Source of the DNA: Acidimicrobiales bacterium
Lineage (GTDB): Bacteria > Actinomycetota > Acidimicrobiia > Acidimicrobiales > UBA8190
Direction: 5' to 3'
DNA: 35,533 nucleotides
NCBI GenBank assembly: GCA_030040015.1
Contig: JASHUM010000096.1
Coordinates: 1-35,533 of the forward strand
Part shown: positions 25,501-33,416 of the stretch, piece after piece
Layout: each line of letters begins with the position of its first letter
Position numbering within the stretch: the stretch's first letter is position 1
The notes under the pieces: model-generated
What the model was told of the DNA's origin: nothing
Database searches by the model: none
Seen by the model: the letters and a program-made list of their open reading frames with translations, nothing else
Program-made: the position numbers and the translations under genes

Positions 25501-26517
25501 GTGCTGCTCGTCGCCGGTGACCCCGAGCTCGACCGGCACGACTCTGGCGCAGGCCATCCCGAGCGGGCCGCCCGGGTGCGATCCGCGCTGCGAGGGGTTC
25601 GCGAGTCGTTGGTGGCCGACGCCGTGACCCAGCTCGAACCCCGCCGGGCCACTGACGAGGAGCTGACCCGGGTGCACCCCCGTCGATACCTCGACGCGCT
25701 GCGCGCCTTCTGCCTGAGCGGGGGTGGTGACCTCGATCCCGACACGACCGTGGTGCCCGGATCATGGGACACCGCCCTGCTGGCCGCCGGGGCGGTGCTC
25801 GCCGCCGTCGACGCGCTCGGCGCCGGCAGCGGCGAAGCGGCGTTCGTGGCCGCCCGCCCACCCGGGCACCACGCCCTGGCCGACCGGGCCATGGGCTTCT
25901 GCCTCCTCAACAACGTGGCTGTGGCCGCTGCCTCGCTGGTGGGGCGGGGCGAACGCGTCCTCGTCGTGGACTGGGACGTCCATCACGGCAACGGGACGCA
26001 GGACATCTTCTGGAACGAGCCGGCGGTGCTCTACGTCTCCACGCACCAGTGGCCGCTGTATCCCGGCACCGGCCGGATGGAGGAGACCGGCGGCCCGAAG
26101 GCACCCGGGACGACGCTGAACGTGCCGTTGCCTCCCGGCGCCACCGGCGACGTGCTCCTGGCCGCCTTCGACGAAGTGGTCGCCCCGGTCGTCGAGCGCT
26201 TCTCACCCACGTGGGTGCTCGTCTCGGCCGGCTTCGACGCCCATCGTGCGGACCCGCAAGCCGGCCTCGAGCTGACCTCCGGGGACTTCGCCGCATTGAC
26301 CGAACGGGTACGCCACTACGCGCCGGCACCGGGGCGGGTGGTCGCAGTGCTCGAGGGCGGATACGACCTCGACGCCCTGCGGCTGTCGGTCTCGGCCACG
26401 GTCAGCGCCCTCCTGGGAGAGCGAGACGCGCCCGAGGCGCCGTCGTCGGGTGGTCCGGGTCGCGACGTGCTCGCCGCCGTGCGGCGGGCCAGGGCCCGGG
26501 TCGAGGCCGACGGATAG
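25501..26517 (+). CDS. Class II histone deacetylase-family / acetoin utilization-type deacetylase
   Basis: Zinc amidohydrolase of the arginase/HDAC fold, 338 residues. All hallmark residues are present: GHPERAARV (18-26), RPPGHHA with His123/His124, MGFCLLNNVAVAA (131-143), the zinc ligands Asp159 and His161 in DWDVHHGNGTQDIFW, SAGFDAHRADP with Asp246, and the LEGGYD tyrosine Tyr288. Bacterial members act on acetylated lysines, acetylpolyamines or other small amides; which one applies here is unknown. The start GTG 25501 matches where homologues begin (LLVAGDPELDRHD) and the -10 box. It is divergent from argS and convergent with the BtuF-like gene (35 nt apart). Confidence 0.9.
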   Translation: MLLVAGDPELDRHDSGAGHPERAARVRSALRGVRESLVADAVTQLEPRRATDEELTRVHPRRYLDALRAFCLSGGGDLDPDTTVVPGSWDTALLAAGAVLAAVDALGAGSGEAAFVAARPPGHHALADRAMGFCLLNNVAVAAASLVGRGERVLVVDWDVHHGNGTQDIFWNEPAVLYVSTHQWPLYPGTGRMEETGGPKAPGTTLNVPLPPGATGDVLLAAFDEVVAPVVERFSPTWVLVSAGFDAHRADPQAGLELTSGDFAALTERVRHYAPAPGRVVAVLEGGYDLDALRLSVSATVSALLGERDAPEAPSSGGPGRDVLAAVRRARARVEADG

Positions 26518-26552
26518 GTCTCAGGCTCGAGCCAGGCGAAGGCCGAGAGCTG

Positions 26553-27440
26553 TCAGCGCAGCTGGCGGACGACCTCGGGTCGGGGGACGAGCCCGGCGCT
26601 GGGATGCAACGCCCAGGCGAGCGCCTCCACCCCGTCGACCAGTCGCGGGCCGGGCCGCGAGAAGAACGCGCTGGCGTCGACGGCGAACACCGCCGATGCA
26701 GCCAACTCGGACCGCTGGAGCAGTCCCTCTCCCTCGGCACAGGCCTGGTCCAGGTCATATCCACAGGGCATGAACACGACGGTGTCGGGAGCCGCCACGG
26801 CGATGTCATCCCACGACACGCGGACCGACGGCATCGCCGCGTTGGTGAGCACCGGCTCTCCGCCGGCGATCTCCACCATCTCGGGCACCCAGTGGCCGCC
26901 GTTGAAGGGAGGGTCGGACCACTCCAGGGGGAAGGTGCGGGGCCGTCGGCGGCCGGACACCGCCTCCCGAACCGCGTCCAGACGGTGGCGCAAGGCGGAG
27001 GCGAGCTCGATGGCTCGTTCCTCGGTGCCCGTCACCCGTCCGACCGTCACCAGGCACTCGATGACGTCGCCGAGCGAGCCGGGGTCGAGAGAGACCACCT
27101 CGGCCTGGCACCCGAGCACCTCGAGCGCGTCCTGGACATGGCCAGAGGGCACGGCGCAGACAGCGCACAGGTCCTGGGTGAGCACCATGTCCGGGCGCAG
27201 GTCGCGCACGGCGAGATCGTCGAGGCGGTAGATGGGCGCGCCGGTGCCGATGCTGGCCGACACCAGCCGGTCGATCTCCGCCGGGGTCGCCGCCGGTGGC
27301 AGCGCCGAGACCGAGACGGCCTGCTTGGCGCGGGCCTCGGGTGGCCAGTCGCATTCGTGGGTCACCCCGACGAGATGGTCCTCGAGCCCCAGCGCATAGA
27401 CGATCTCCGTCGCCGAGGGGAGCAAGGAGACGATCCTCAC
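26553..27440 (-). CDS. BtuF-like cobalamin-binding protein without signal peptide
   Basis: Class III substrate-binding protein fold of 295 residues, opening VRIVSLLPSATEIVYALGLEDHLVGVTHECDWP, the BtuF/cobalamin-binding family signature. Further segments include DLVLTQDLCAVCAVP-type and GYDLDQA near the C-terminal lobe. BtuF delivers vitamin B12 to the BtuCD importer. Here the conserved core begins at residue 1 with no signal peptide or lipobox, and no permease or ATPase gene is adjacent, so a cytoplasmic sensor or carrier role is possible (inference). The start is GTG 27440, with CACACT 6 nt upstream and no Shine-Dalgarno. It lies 20 nt after the SRPBCC gene on the same strand. Confidence 0.8.
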   Translation of the reverse strand: MRIVSLLPSATEIVYALGLEDHLVGVTHECDWPPEARAKQAVSVSALPPAATPAEIDRLVSASIGTGAPIYRLDDLAVRDLRPDMVLTQDLCAVCAVPSGHVQDALEVLGCQAEVVSLDPGSLGDVIECLVTVGRVTGTEERAIELASALRHRLDAVREAVSGRRRPRTFPLEWSDPPFNGGHWVPEMVEIAGGEPVLTNAAMPSVRVSWDDIAVAAPDTVVFMPCGYDLDQACAEGEGLLQRSELAASAVFAVDASAFFSRPGPRLVDGVEALAWALHPSAGLVPRPEVVRQLR

Positions 27441-27460
27441 CGTGCCAGTGTGCCAGGCGT

Positions 27461-27940
27461 CTATGTGCGCTGACGCAAGCGGCGCAGGCCCTCCTCCATG
27501 GCACCGGCGATGAGTGCGTCGTTGCCCTTGGAGATGAAGAGGTGCACCCGCCTCTCGAGCAGCGCCCGCCAGAGGGGGTTGAAGGCGTGGTACGTCTCGC
27601 TGAAGTGGATGCGGGTGCGGCCGTCGCCCAGCTCCTCGAGCCGCGTCCACCCTTCGGCCTTGCTCCACAAGGGCTTGCCCACAGCGTCGTACTTCCACGA
27701 CTCGTGCGGCGTCACCTGGGTGAGCCACTCCCACGAGTGGCCCACGCCGCCGGTGAGGAGATACCGCGGCACCCGGAAGGTGCAGTGCCGCACCAGCCCC
27801 TCCCCGACCTCGTCGCCCGGATGGAGGATCTCGATGCGCACCTCTCCCGGGCCCGGAGGCCTCGGCCCTCGGTACCAGAAGAGGGACCACACCTCCTCGG
27901 GAGTGCCGTTCACCTCCACGGCGAACTCGTGCGTGTGCAC
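27461..27940 (-). CDS. SRPBCC-family (START-like) protein
   Basis: A 159-residue protein with the helix-grip pattern of the SRPBCC superfamily. The N-terminal strand HTHEFAVEVNGTPEEVWSLFW is followed by a strand-rich middle (GEGLVRHCTFRVP, SWEWLTQVTPHESWKYDAV, TRIHFSETYHAF) and the long C-terminal helix ending EEGLRRLRQRT. These folds hold hydrophobic ligands; the ligand cannot be read from the sequence. The start is GTG 27940, with GAGGG 6 nt upstream overlapping the stop of the acyl-CoA dehydrogenase-type gene 9 nt away. The two are probably one operon. Confidence 0.8.
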   Translation of the reverse strand: MHTHEFAVEVNGTPEEVWSLFWYRGPRPPGPGEVRIEILHPGDEVGEGLVRHCTFRVPRYLLTGGVGHSWEWLTQVTPHESWKYDAVGKPLWSKAEGWTRLEELGDGRTRIHFSETYHAFNPLWRALLERRVHLFISKGNDALIAGAMEEGLRRLRQRT

Positions 27941-27949
27941 CGAGAACCC

Positions 27950-29605
27950 TCAGAGCGAAGGGCGGGCCCGCTCGACCACGGCCCGGCAGTCGAGCCCGGT
28001 GGGGAGCGTCCCGAAGGCGTGACCCCCGTCACCTCCGAGGCGCGATGCGCAGAAGGCATCGGCCACGGGCGAAGGCGCATGACGGACGAGCAACGAGCCC
28101 TGCAGGGCCAAGGCCATGGCTTCGACGAGGCGCCGGGCACGATGCTCGAGCTCGTCGGGGGACGACAGCTCCTTGCGCAGCCTGTCCACGTGGTCGTCGA
28201 GGCGGCGATCCGCACCCGAAGCGTCGGACACCTCGTCGAACAGCGCATCGAGGACGACCGGCTCCTTGGCGGCCGCCCGGAGGACGTCGAGGGCGTTGAC
28301 GTTGCCCGAGCCCTCCCAGATGGAGTTGAGGGGCGACTCCCGCACGAGCCTCGGCATGATCGACTCCTCGACGTACCCGTTTCCTCCCAGGCACTCGAGC
28401 GCCTCGGCCACCATCGACGGGGCACGCTTGCACACCCAGTACTTGCCCACGGCGGTGCCGATGCGCCGGATGTGGGCCTCGTGCTCGTCACCGGGGGCAC
28501 GGTCGGCCGCACCGGCGAGCCGGAGCATCAGCGCCGTGGCCGCCTCGGACTCCACCGCCAGGTCGGCGAGCACGTTGACCATGAGCGGCTGGTCCGCCAA
28601 CAACCGACCGAAAGCGTAGCGATGAGCGGCGTGGTGGGTGGCCTGGGACAGCGCCTGTCGCATCAGGGCGGCGGAGCCGATGACGCAGTCCAAGCGGGTG
28701 CAATTCACCATCTCGACGATGGTGCGCACGCCGCGGCCCTCCTCCCCCACCATCCAGGCCAAGGCGCCTTCGAGCTCGATCTCGCTCGAGGCGTTGGACC
28801 GGTTGCCGAGCTTGTCCTTGAGCCGGGCGATGTGCATGGCGTTGCGCGTCCCGTCAGGGAGCACCCGGGGCATGAGGAAGCACGACAACCCGCCCGGCGC
28901 CTGGGCCAGCACCAGAAATGCGTCGCACATCGGGGCCGAGCAGAACCACTTGTGCCCTGTGATCCGGTATTCGGCCCCGGGACCGGACGGGCCGGCAGGC
29001 TCGGCCACGCTGATGTTGGCCCGCACGTCCGAACCACCCTGGCGCTCGGTCATGGCCATACCGACCAGCACTCCCGACTTCTCCGACAACGGGCGCAGGC
29101 CGGGGTCGTACGTGCGGGTCTCGACGAGTGGCTCCCACGTCGAGGCGATGTCGGGCTGGACGCGCAGGGTCGGCACCGATGCGTAGGTCATGGAGATGGG
29201 GCACCCGTGCCCACTCTCCACCTGGGACCACACATAGAACGACGCCGCCCGGGCCACGTGTGCTCCGTCCCTGCCGTCGGCCCACGGTGCCCCGTGCATG
29301 CCCTCCTCGACCGCCACGGTCATGAGCCGGTGCCAGGCGGGGTGGAACTCGACCTCGTCGATGCGATTGCCATAGCGGTCGAAGGCGCGCAGCTCGGGGG
29401 GATGAGTGTTGGCGGCGAACCCCCATCCGATGCACTCGGCGTCGCCGGCGCGCTTGCCGAGCGCCGTCAGCGGGGCCTGCGCCCATGACGCGCCCTGCCG
29501 ACGCGTGCCCTCGACCAGCGCGGCGTCGGCGCTGAACACGTCGTAGCCCTCGAGCGGCGGCGGCTGGTTGCGTACCTCGTGGACGGGGGAGCCGAGCTCG
29601 GACAT
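27950..29605 (-). CDS. AidB-type acyl-CoA dehydrogenase-family flavoprotein
   Basis: A 551-residue protein close to E. coli AidB (541) over its full length as I recall it. Seen: NQPPPLEGYDVFSADAAL, VNPPEL-type NTHPPELRAFDRYGNRIDEV, EFHPAWHRLM, AMTERQGGSDVRANI, ITGHKWFCSAPMCDAFLVLAQ, RLKDKLGNRSNAS and NSIWEGSGN with Glu431. AidB binds FAD and DNA and is part of the alkylation response; no ada or alkA gene is near, so a catabolic acyl-CoA role is possible. The ATG at 29605 begins the homologous region (MSELGSPVHEVRNQ) and lies 14 nt after TACCGT. It is followed by the SRPBCC gene and divergent from the SDR gene. Confidence 0.9.
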   Translation of the reverse strand: MSELGSPVHEVRNQPPPLEGYDVFSADAALVEGTRRQGASWAQAPLTALGKRAGDAECIGWGFAANTHPPELRAFDRYGNRIDEVEFHPAWHRLMTVAVEEGMHGAPWADGRDGAHVARAASFYVWSQVESGHGCPISMTYASVPTLRVQPDIASTWEPLVETRTYDPGLRPLSEKSGVLVGMAMTERQGGSDVRANISVAEPAGPSGPGAEYRITGHKWFCSAPMCDAFLVLAQAPGGLSCFLMPRVLPDGTRNAMHIARLKDKLGNRSNASSEIELEGALAWMVGEEGRGVRTIVEMVNCTRLDCVIGSAALMRQALSQATHHAAHRYAFGRLLADQPLMVNVLADLAVESEAATALMLRLAGAADRAPGDEHEAHIRRIGTAVGKYWVCKRAPSMVAEALECLGGNGYVEESIMPRLVRESPLNSIWEGSGNVNALDVLRAAAKEPVVLDALFDEVSDASGADRRLDDHVDRLRKELSSPDELEHRARRLVEAMALALQGSLLVRHAPSPVADAFCASRLGGDGGHAFGTLPTGLDCRAVVERARPSL

Positions 29606-29619
29606 AGGCGCTGCCGGCG

Positions 29620-29625
29620 ACGGTA
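29620..29625 (-). promoter_or_regulatory. -10 box of the AidB-type gene
   Basis: TACCGT on the minus strand, 14 nt before ATG 29605, giving a leader of about 7 nt with no Shine-Dalgarno. Confidence 0.35.
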
Positions 29626-29664
29626 CACGTTCCGCGCCGGTGGCGGTGCCGGCAAAGCCGCCGG

Positions 29665-29670
29665 TAGCGT
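29665..29670 (+). promoter_or_regulatory. -10 box of the SDR-LLM-MDR unit (leaderless layout)
   Basis: TAGCGT, 8 nt before GTG 29679. The SDR conserved region begins at that GTG; the open frame upstream shows no homology. Confidence 0.5.
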
Positions 29671-29678
29671 GCTGCGCC

Positions 29679-30452
29679 GTGCCCGACCTCTTCTCCATCG
29701 CCGGCAAGACGGCACTGGTGACGGGTGGGTCCCGGGGCATCGGCCGCATGATCGCCGAGGGTTACGTGAGCGCCGGGGCCAAGGTGTACGTGTCCTCCCG
29801 CAAGGCCGACGCCTGCCGCCAGACGGCCGAGGAGCTCTCCGCCAAGGGCACCTGCATCGCCCTGCCCGCCGACCTCTCCACCGAGGCTGGGTGCCGGACC
29901 ATGTCCGAACAGTTGGCGCAGGCGGAGACGCAGCTGCACGTGCTGGTCAACAACGCCGGGAACACATGGGGTGCCCCGTTGGCGGAGTTCGACGACGCCG
30001 CCTGGGACCGCGTGCTGTCGCTCAACGTGAAGGGGGTCTTCCACACCACCAAGTTCCTGCTGCCGTTGCTCGAGGCGGCCGCGGGCGACGACGACCCCGC
30101 CCGGGTGATCAACATCGGGTCCATCGACGGCATCCACGTGCCCGTGCTCGAGACCTACTCCTACGCGGCATCGAAGGCGGCCGTGCACCAGCTCACCCGC
30201 CATCTCGCTCGACGTCTGGCCCCGCGCATCACGGTGAACGCCGTGGCCCCGGGACCCTTCGAGTCCAAGATGATGGCGGCCACTCTCGAGGCCTTCGGTG
30301 AGCAGATCGTCTCCTCCGCCCCCATGCGCCGCATCGGCCGTCCCGACGACATGGCGGGGATCGCCATCTTCCTCGCCTCGCCCGCCGCTTCGTACATCAC
30401 CGGCGCCATCATCCCCGTCGACGGCGGCATCGCCACCGTCGGCACGCGCTGA
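29679..30452 (+). CDS. SDR-family oxidoreductase (3-oxoacyl-reductase-like)
   Basis: Classical SDR of 257 residues. TGGSRGIG (15-22) binds the cofactor, SSRKADAC after beta-2 favours NADP(H), and NNAGNTWG (91-98), Ser148, Tyr162 and Lys166 (YAASK) form the active site. The C-terminal GAIIPVDGGIAT matches FabG-like members. GTG 29679 is chosen from the leaderless -10 box and the start of homology; the frame extends upstream to 29568 without support. First gene of a plus-strand set with an LLM oxidoreductase and an MDR reductase, all probably acting in one catabolic route. Substrate unknown. Confidence 0.9.
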   Translation: MPDLFSIAGKTALVTGGSRGIGRMIAEGYVSAGAKVYVSSRKADACRQTAEELSAKGTCIALPADLSTEAGCRTMSEQLAQAETQLHVLVNNAGNTWGAPLAEFDDAAWDRVLSLNVKGVFHTTKFLLPLLEAAAGDDDPARVINIGSIDGIHVPVLETYSYAASKAAVHQLTRHLARRLAPRITVNAVAPGPFESKMMAATLEAFGEQIVSSAPMRRIGRPDDMAGIAIFLASPAASYITGAIIPVDGGIATVGTR

Positions 30453-30487
30453 CCGGCGGCAATTCGTGACGAACAGGAGGTGAGGCG

Positions 30488-31516
30488 ATGCGGGTGAGCA
30501 CCATGCTCGACTATTCGCGAGGGATCAAGCAGTCCGCCGACCACGTGGCCGACCTCGAGCGGGCCGGGCTCGACATCGTGTGGGTGGCCGAGGCCTACGG
30601 CCTGGACGGCCCCAGCCAGATGGGGTACATCGCGGCCAAGACCGAGCGCATCGAGATCGGGTCGGCCATCCTGCCCATCTACTCCCGAACCCCGGTGCTC
30701 CTGGCCCAGACCGCCGCCGGCCTCGACGCCTTGAGCGAGGGCCGCTTCATCCTCGGCCTGGGCGCCTCGGGTCCCCAGGTGATCGAGGGCTGGCACGGCG
30801 TGCCCTACACGAAGCCCCTGGAGCGCACCGCCGAGATCATCGACATCTGCAGGCGGGTGTGGCGGCGCGAGATCATCGTGCACGACGGCCTGTACCGCAT
30901 CCCGCTCCCCCCGGAGGAGGGCACCGGGCTGGGCAAGCCGTTGAAGCTCATCAACCACCCGGTCCGCGAGCAGATCCCCATCTGGGTGGCGGCCATGGGA
31001 CCGAAGAACGTCGCCATGGCGGCCGAGGTCGCAGACGGGTGGTTCCCGTTCCTGTTCTGGCCCGAGCGCGCCGGCGAGGTGTGGGGAGCGGCTCTGGCCG
31101 AGGGCGCGGCCAGGCGCGCCCCGGGCCTCGCTCCGCTCGAGATCGCCGCCGGAGGGCTGGTCGCCATCGGAGAGGGCCTCGAGCACCTCCTCGATCTGGC
31201 CCGGCCCATGGCCGCGCTCTACATCGGGGGCATGGGTGCCAAGGGCCGCAACTTCTACAACAACCTCACCCGGCGCTACGGGTACGCCGAGGAAGCCGAG
31301 CAGATCCAGGAGCTCTACCTCTCGGGCAAGAAGGACGAGGCGGCTGCGGCCGTTCCCGCAGAGCTCTTGGAGAAGACGAACCTCGTGGGCCCGGCCGGGT
31401 ACGTCAAGGAGCGCATCGCCGCCTACAGGGAGGCGGGAGCCACGGTCTTGAACGTCACGGCCATCGGCCCCGACGCCCTCGAGACCATCGAGCAGCTCAA
31501 GGTGTGGTCGGAGTGA
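30488..31516 (+). CDS. LLM-class (probably F420-dependent) oxidoreductase
   Basis: Luciferase-like monooxygenase fold, 342 residues. Features of the F420 group are visible: a TIM-barrel start (MRVSTMLDYSRG), GLDIVWVAEAYGLDGPSQMGYIAAKT, IEIGSAILPIYSRTPVLLAQTA, FILGLGASGPQVIEGWHGVP and PIWVAAMGPKNVAMAAEVADGW. Such enzymes use F420 or FMN to reduce or oxidise lipids and xenobiotics in actinobacteria; F420 use is inference. The ATG at 30488 has a strong AGGAGGTGA upstream. It follows the SDR gene by 35 nt, and its stop overlaps the MDR start (GTGA). The internal segment GGMGAKGRNFYNNLTRRYG is also typical of this subgroup. Confidence 0.9.
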   Translation: MRVSTMLDYSRGIKQSADHVADLERAGLDIVWVAEAYGLDGPSQMGYIAAKTERIEIGSAILPIYSRTPVLLAQTAAGLDALSEGRFILGLGASGPQVIEGWHGVPYTKPLERTAEIIDICRRVWRREIIVHDGLYRIPLPPEEGTGLGKPLKLINHPVREQIPIWVAAMGPKNVAMAAEVADGWFPFLFWPERAGEVWGAALAEGAARRAPGLAPLEIAAGGLVAIGEGLEHLLDLARPMAALYIGGMGAKGRNFYNNLTRRYGYAEEAEQIQELYLSGKKDEAAAAVPAELLEKTNLVGPAGYVKERIAAYREAGATVLNVTAIGPDALETIEQLKVWSE

Positions 31517-32520
31517 CGAGCGACAACCGGCGTCTCGTGCTGGCCGAGCGGCCTGTGGGCATGGTGGACGAGCGCACGCTGCGCATGGAGACCGTGCCTC
31601 CTCCGGTTCCCGGCCCCGGGGAGGCACTGGCCCGGGTCAGGTGGCTGTCGATCGACCCCACCATCCGCACCTGGATGGACGACCGGCCCGGCTACCTGCC
31701 CCCCATCGTCGTGGGCGACGTGGTGAGGGGCGCGGGCATCGCCGAGGTCGTCGACAGCCGCACCGACCGCTACGCCGAGGGCGACCTCGTCTACGCCATG
31801 ACGGGATGGCAGGACTACACCCTCTTCGCCGAGGGGGAGAACGTGGCCCAGGTGCTGCCGGCCGGGATCGAGCCCGCCACTGCCCTCAGCGTCTTCGGCA
31901 TCAACGGCATGACGGCGTGGTTCGGGCTGCTCGAGGTGGGGGCGTTGCAGCCCGGTGACACCGTGGTGGTGTCGGGAGGGGCCGGCGCCACGGGGTCGCT
32001 GGTGGGCCAGATCGCCCGCCTCAAGGGAGCGGGGAGGGTGGTGGGGATCGCCGGCACGCCGGAGAAGTGCGCCTGGCTCACCGGCACGCTCGGGTTCGAC
32101 GTCGCCGTCGACTACCGCAGCGAGAACGTGGCCGCCGCGCTGCACCGTCACTGCCCGGCCGGGATCGACCTGTACTTCGACAACGTGGGCGGCGAGATCC
32201 TCGACGTCTGCCTCGGCCAATTGGCCATGCGGGGACGAGTGGTGTTGTGCGGCGCCATCTCGGCCTACAACGCCACCGGGCGCCCCCTCGGCCCGGCGAA
32301 CGTGGTCAACCTCATCCCTCGCCGAGGACGCATGGAGGGGTTCATCATCCTCGACTACGTCGAGCGCTTCGCCACCGCCCAGCTCGAGCTGGCCGGATGG
32401 ATGGCCGAAGGGAAGATCGTGCACGCCGAGCACGTGGTGCGCGGCCTGGAGCGGGCCCCCGAGGCCCTCAACATGCTCTTCACCGGGGCGAACACCGGAA
32501 AGGTGGTGGTCGAGCTCTAG
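31513..32520 (+). CDS. Zinc-independent MDR NADP-dependent oxidoreductase (PTGR/CurA-like)
   Basis: Medium-chain reductase of 335 residues without zinc-binding cysteines. Seen: [11 protein letters not shown] (46-56), [29 protein letters not shown] (128-143), the nucleotide loop [20 protein letters not shown] (153-172), [13 protein letters not shown] and [13 protein letters not shown]. The pattern fits double-bond reductases such as PTGR or curcumin reductase, which reduce enones with NADPH. GTG 31513 overlaps the LLM stop (GTGA), fixing the start. Its TAG stop shares the palindrome CTAG (32517-32520) with the stop of the convergent unknown gene. Confidence 0.9.
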   Translation: MTSDNRRLVLAERPVGMVDERTLRMETVPPPVPGPGEALARVRWLSIDPTIRTWMDDRPGYLPPIVVGDVVRGAGIAEVVDSRTDRYAEGDLVYAMTGWQDYTLFAEGENVAQVLPAGIEPATALSVFGINGMTAWFGLLEVGALQPGDTVVVSGGAGATGSLVGQIARLKGAGRVVGIAGTPEKCAWLTGTLGFDVAVDYRSENVAAALHRHCPAGIDLYFDNVGGEILDVCLGQLAMRGRVVLCGAISAYNATGRPLGPANVVNLIPRRGRMEGFIILDYVERFATAQLELAGWMAEGKIVHAEHVVRGLERAPEALNMLFTGANTGKVVVEL

Positions 32521-33269
32521 CGAACCGGCCCTTCGTCGTCGAACCAGTCCCACTTCCACGGGGTGACGGCCTCGAACGGACCGGCAAAGACGACCTCGCT
32601 GTCCACTCCCCATCCGGACCTGCTCGAGACAAGCGGCCGCATTCCGTCGCTCACGTCGAGAGGGTCACCGTCGAGGAAGCACACCGTCACCCGCCGGCGT
32701 CCCGGGTCCCACCGGCCCGGGACGGACGAGGCTGCGAACGACCACACCCCGGCGACGCCCTCGGCGGCCAGCAGAGGAGCCGGGTCGACCGCCTCCCAGG
32801 TGGTGTCGTCGGAGACCGCCTCCTCGACCACGACGTAGACGCCGGTGCTCGGGCGGTAGGGCACAGCCGCACCCGACACCAACACCCTCGCCGCGGCGTG
32901 GGCGGCCAGCACGTCGAAGGGCCCGGAGAGGTGCGAAGCGCGCTGTTCGTGGAACCGACCCAGCCGGCGCAATTCACCGCCGAGGGCGGCGAAGGCGTCG
33001 AGCGTGGGCCCGATCGGGTCCTCCATCAGGTACAAGGTCAGGTAGTGGACGGGCTCGAGCAGCGGCGCCGACACGGCCCGCGCCACCCGGCACCGGGGAC
33101 TGCACACCCAGCGCCCGCCCCAGGCGATCCCGGCCATCGGCAGCTGCTCGGGGAGGTGGTCGAGCTGGTGCCACTCGTTGTAGGAGCGGTGGGCGGCCGG
33201 GTCGGTCACCTCGGTGAAGGAGAAGAACCCGACGCGGATCTTCCCCGGGGATCCCTCCGGCGGCAGCAC
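32517..33269 (-). CDS. Unrecognised EthD-like protein
   Basis: A protein of about 250 residues that I cannot name. Two similar halves are suggested. The first begins [35 protein letters not shown], with the Y-x-E-W-H...DH-x-PE pattern of EthD-like dimeric alpha/beta-barrel proteins. The second contains [12 protein letters not shown] and ends near [13 protein letters not shown]. There are no membrane segments. The start is uncertain: GTG 33269 has GGAG 8 nt upstream and GTG 33278 lies three codons before it; the frame stays open to 33818 only as an antisense shadow of aconitase. It converges on the MDR gene at a shared CTAG and is divergent from aconitase. Confidence 0.65.
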   Translation of the reverse strand: MLPPEGSPGKIRVGFFSFTEVTDPAAHRSYNEWHQLDHLPEQLPMAGIAWGGRWVCSPRCRVARAVSAPLLEPVHYLTLYLMEDPIGPTLDAFAALGGELRRLGRFHEQRASHLSGPFDVLAAHAAARVLVSGAAVPYRPSTGVYVVVEEAVSDDTTWEAVDPAPLLAAEGVAGVWSFAASSVPGRWDPGRRRVTVCFLDGDPLDVSDGMRPLVSSRSGWGVDSEVVFAGPFEAVTPWKWDWFDDEGPVR

Positions 33270-33303
33270 GGCCGACACTCCACCACGAGAACACCGCTCG
33301 TGG

Positions 33304-33383
33304 CACCTCCGGCCCGGCCCGCTCCGGGCCGGGGACCCGGGGAGGCTCCCCGGAGGGCGATGTGGCTCTCCGTGCCGGAGGTG
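33304..33383. promoter_or_regulatory. Nested inverted repeats between the EthD-like gene and aconitase
   Basis: Two perfect hairpins lie inside a longer inverted repeat. Hairpin 1 is CCCGGCCCG (33313-33321), loop CTC, CGGGCCGGG (33325-33333). Hairpin 2 is CCGGGGA (33337-33343), loop GGC, TCCCCGG (33347-33353). The outer arms are CACCTCCGGC (33304-33313) and GCCGGAGGTG (33374-33383), a perfect 10-bp match. No T-tract follows. The 147-bp gap separates divergent starts, so the structure lies in promoter or leader DNA. Confidence 0.8.
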
Positions 33384-33416
33384 TGGGGCTCGGCCCACCG
33401 GGAGCAGAATGACCCC

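Noticed and set aside
27296-29488. 730-residue plus-strand frame opposite the AidB-type and SRPBCC genes
   Set aside because: Shadow of well-conserved minus-strand genes.
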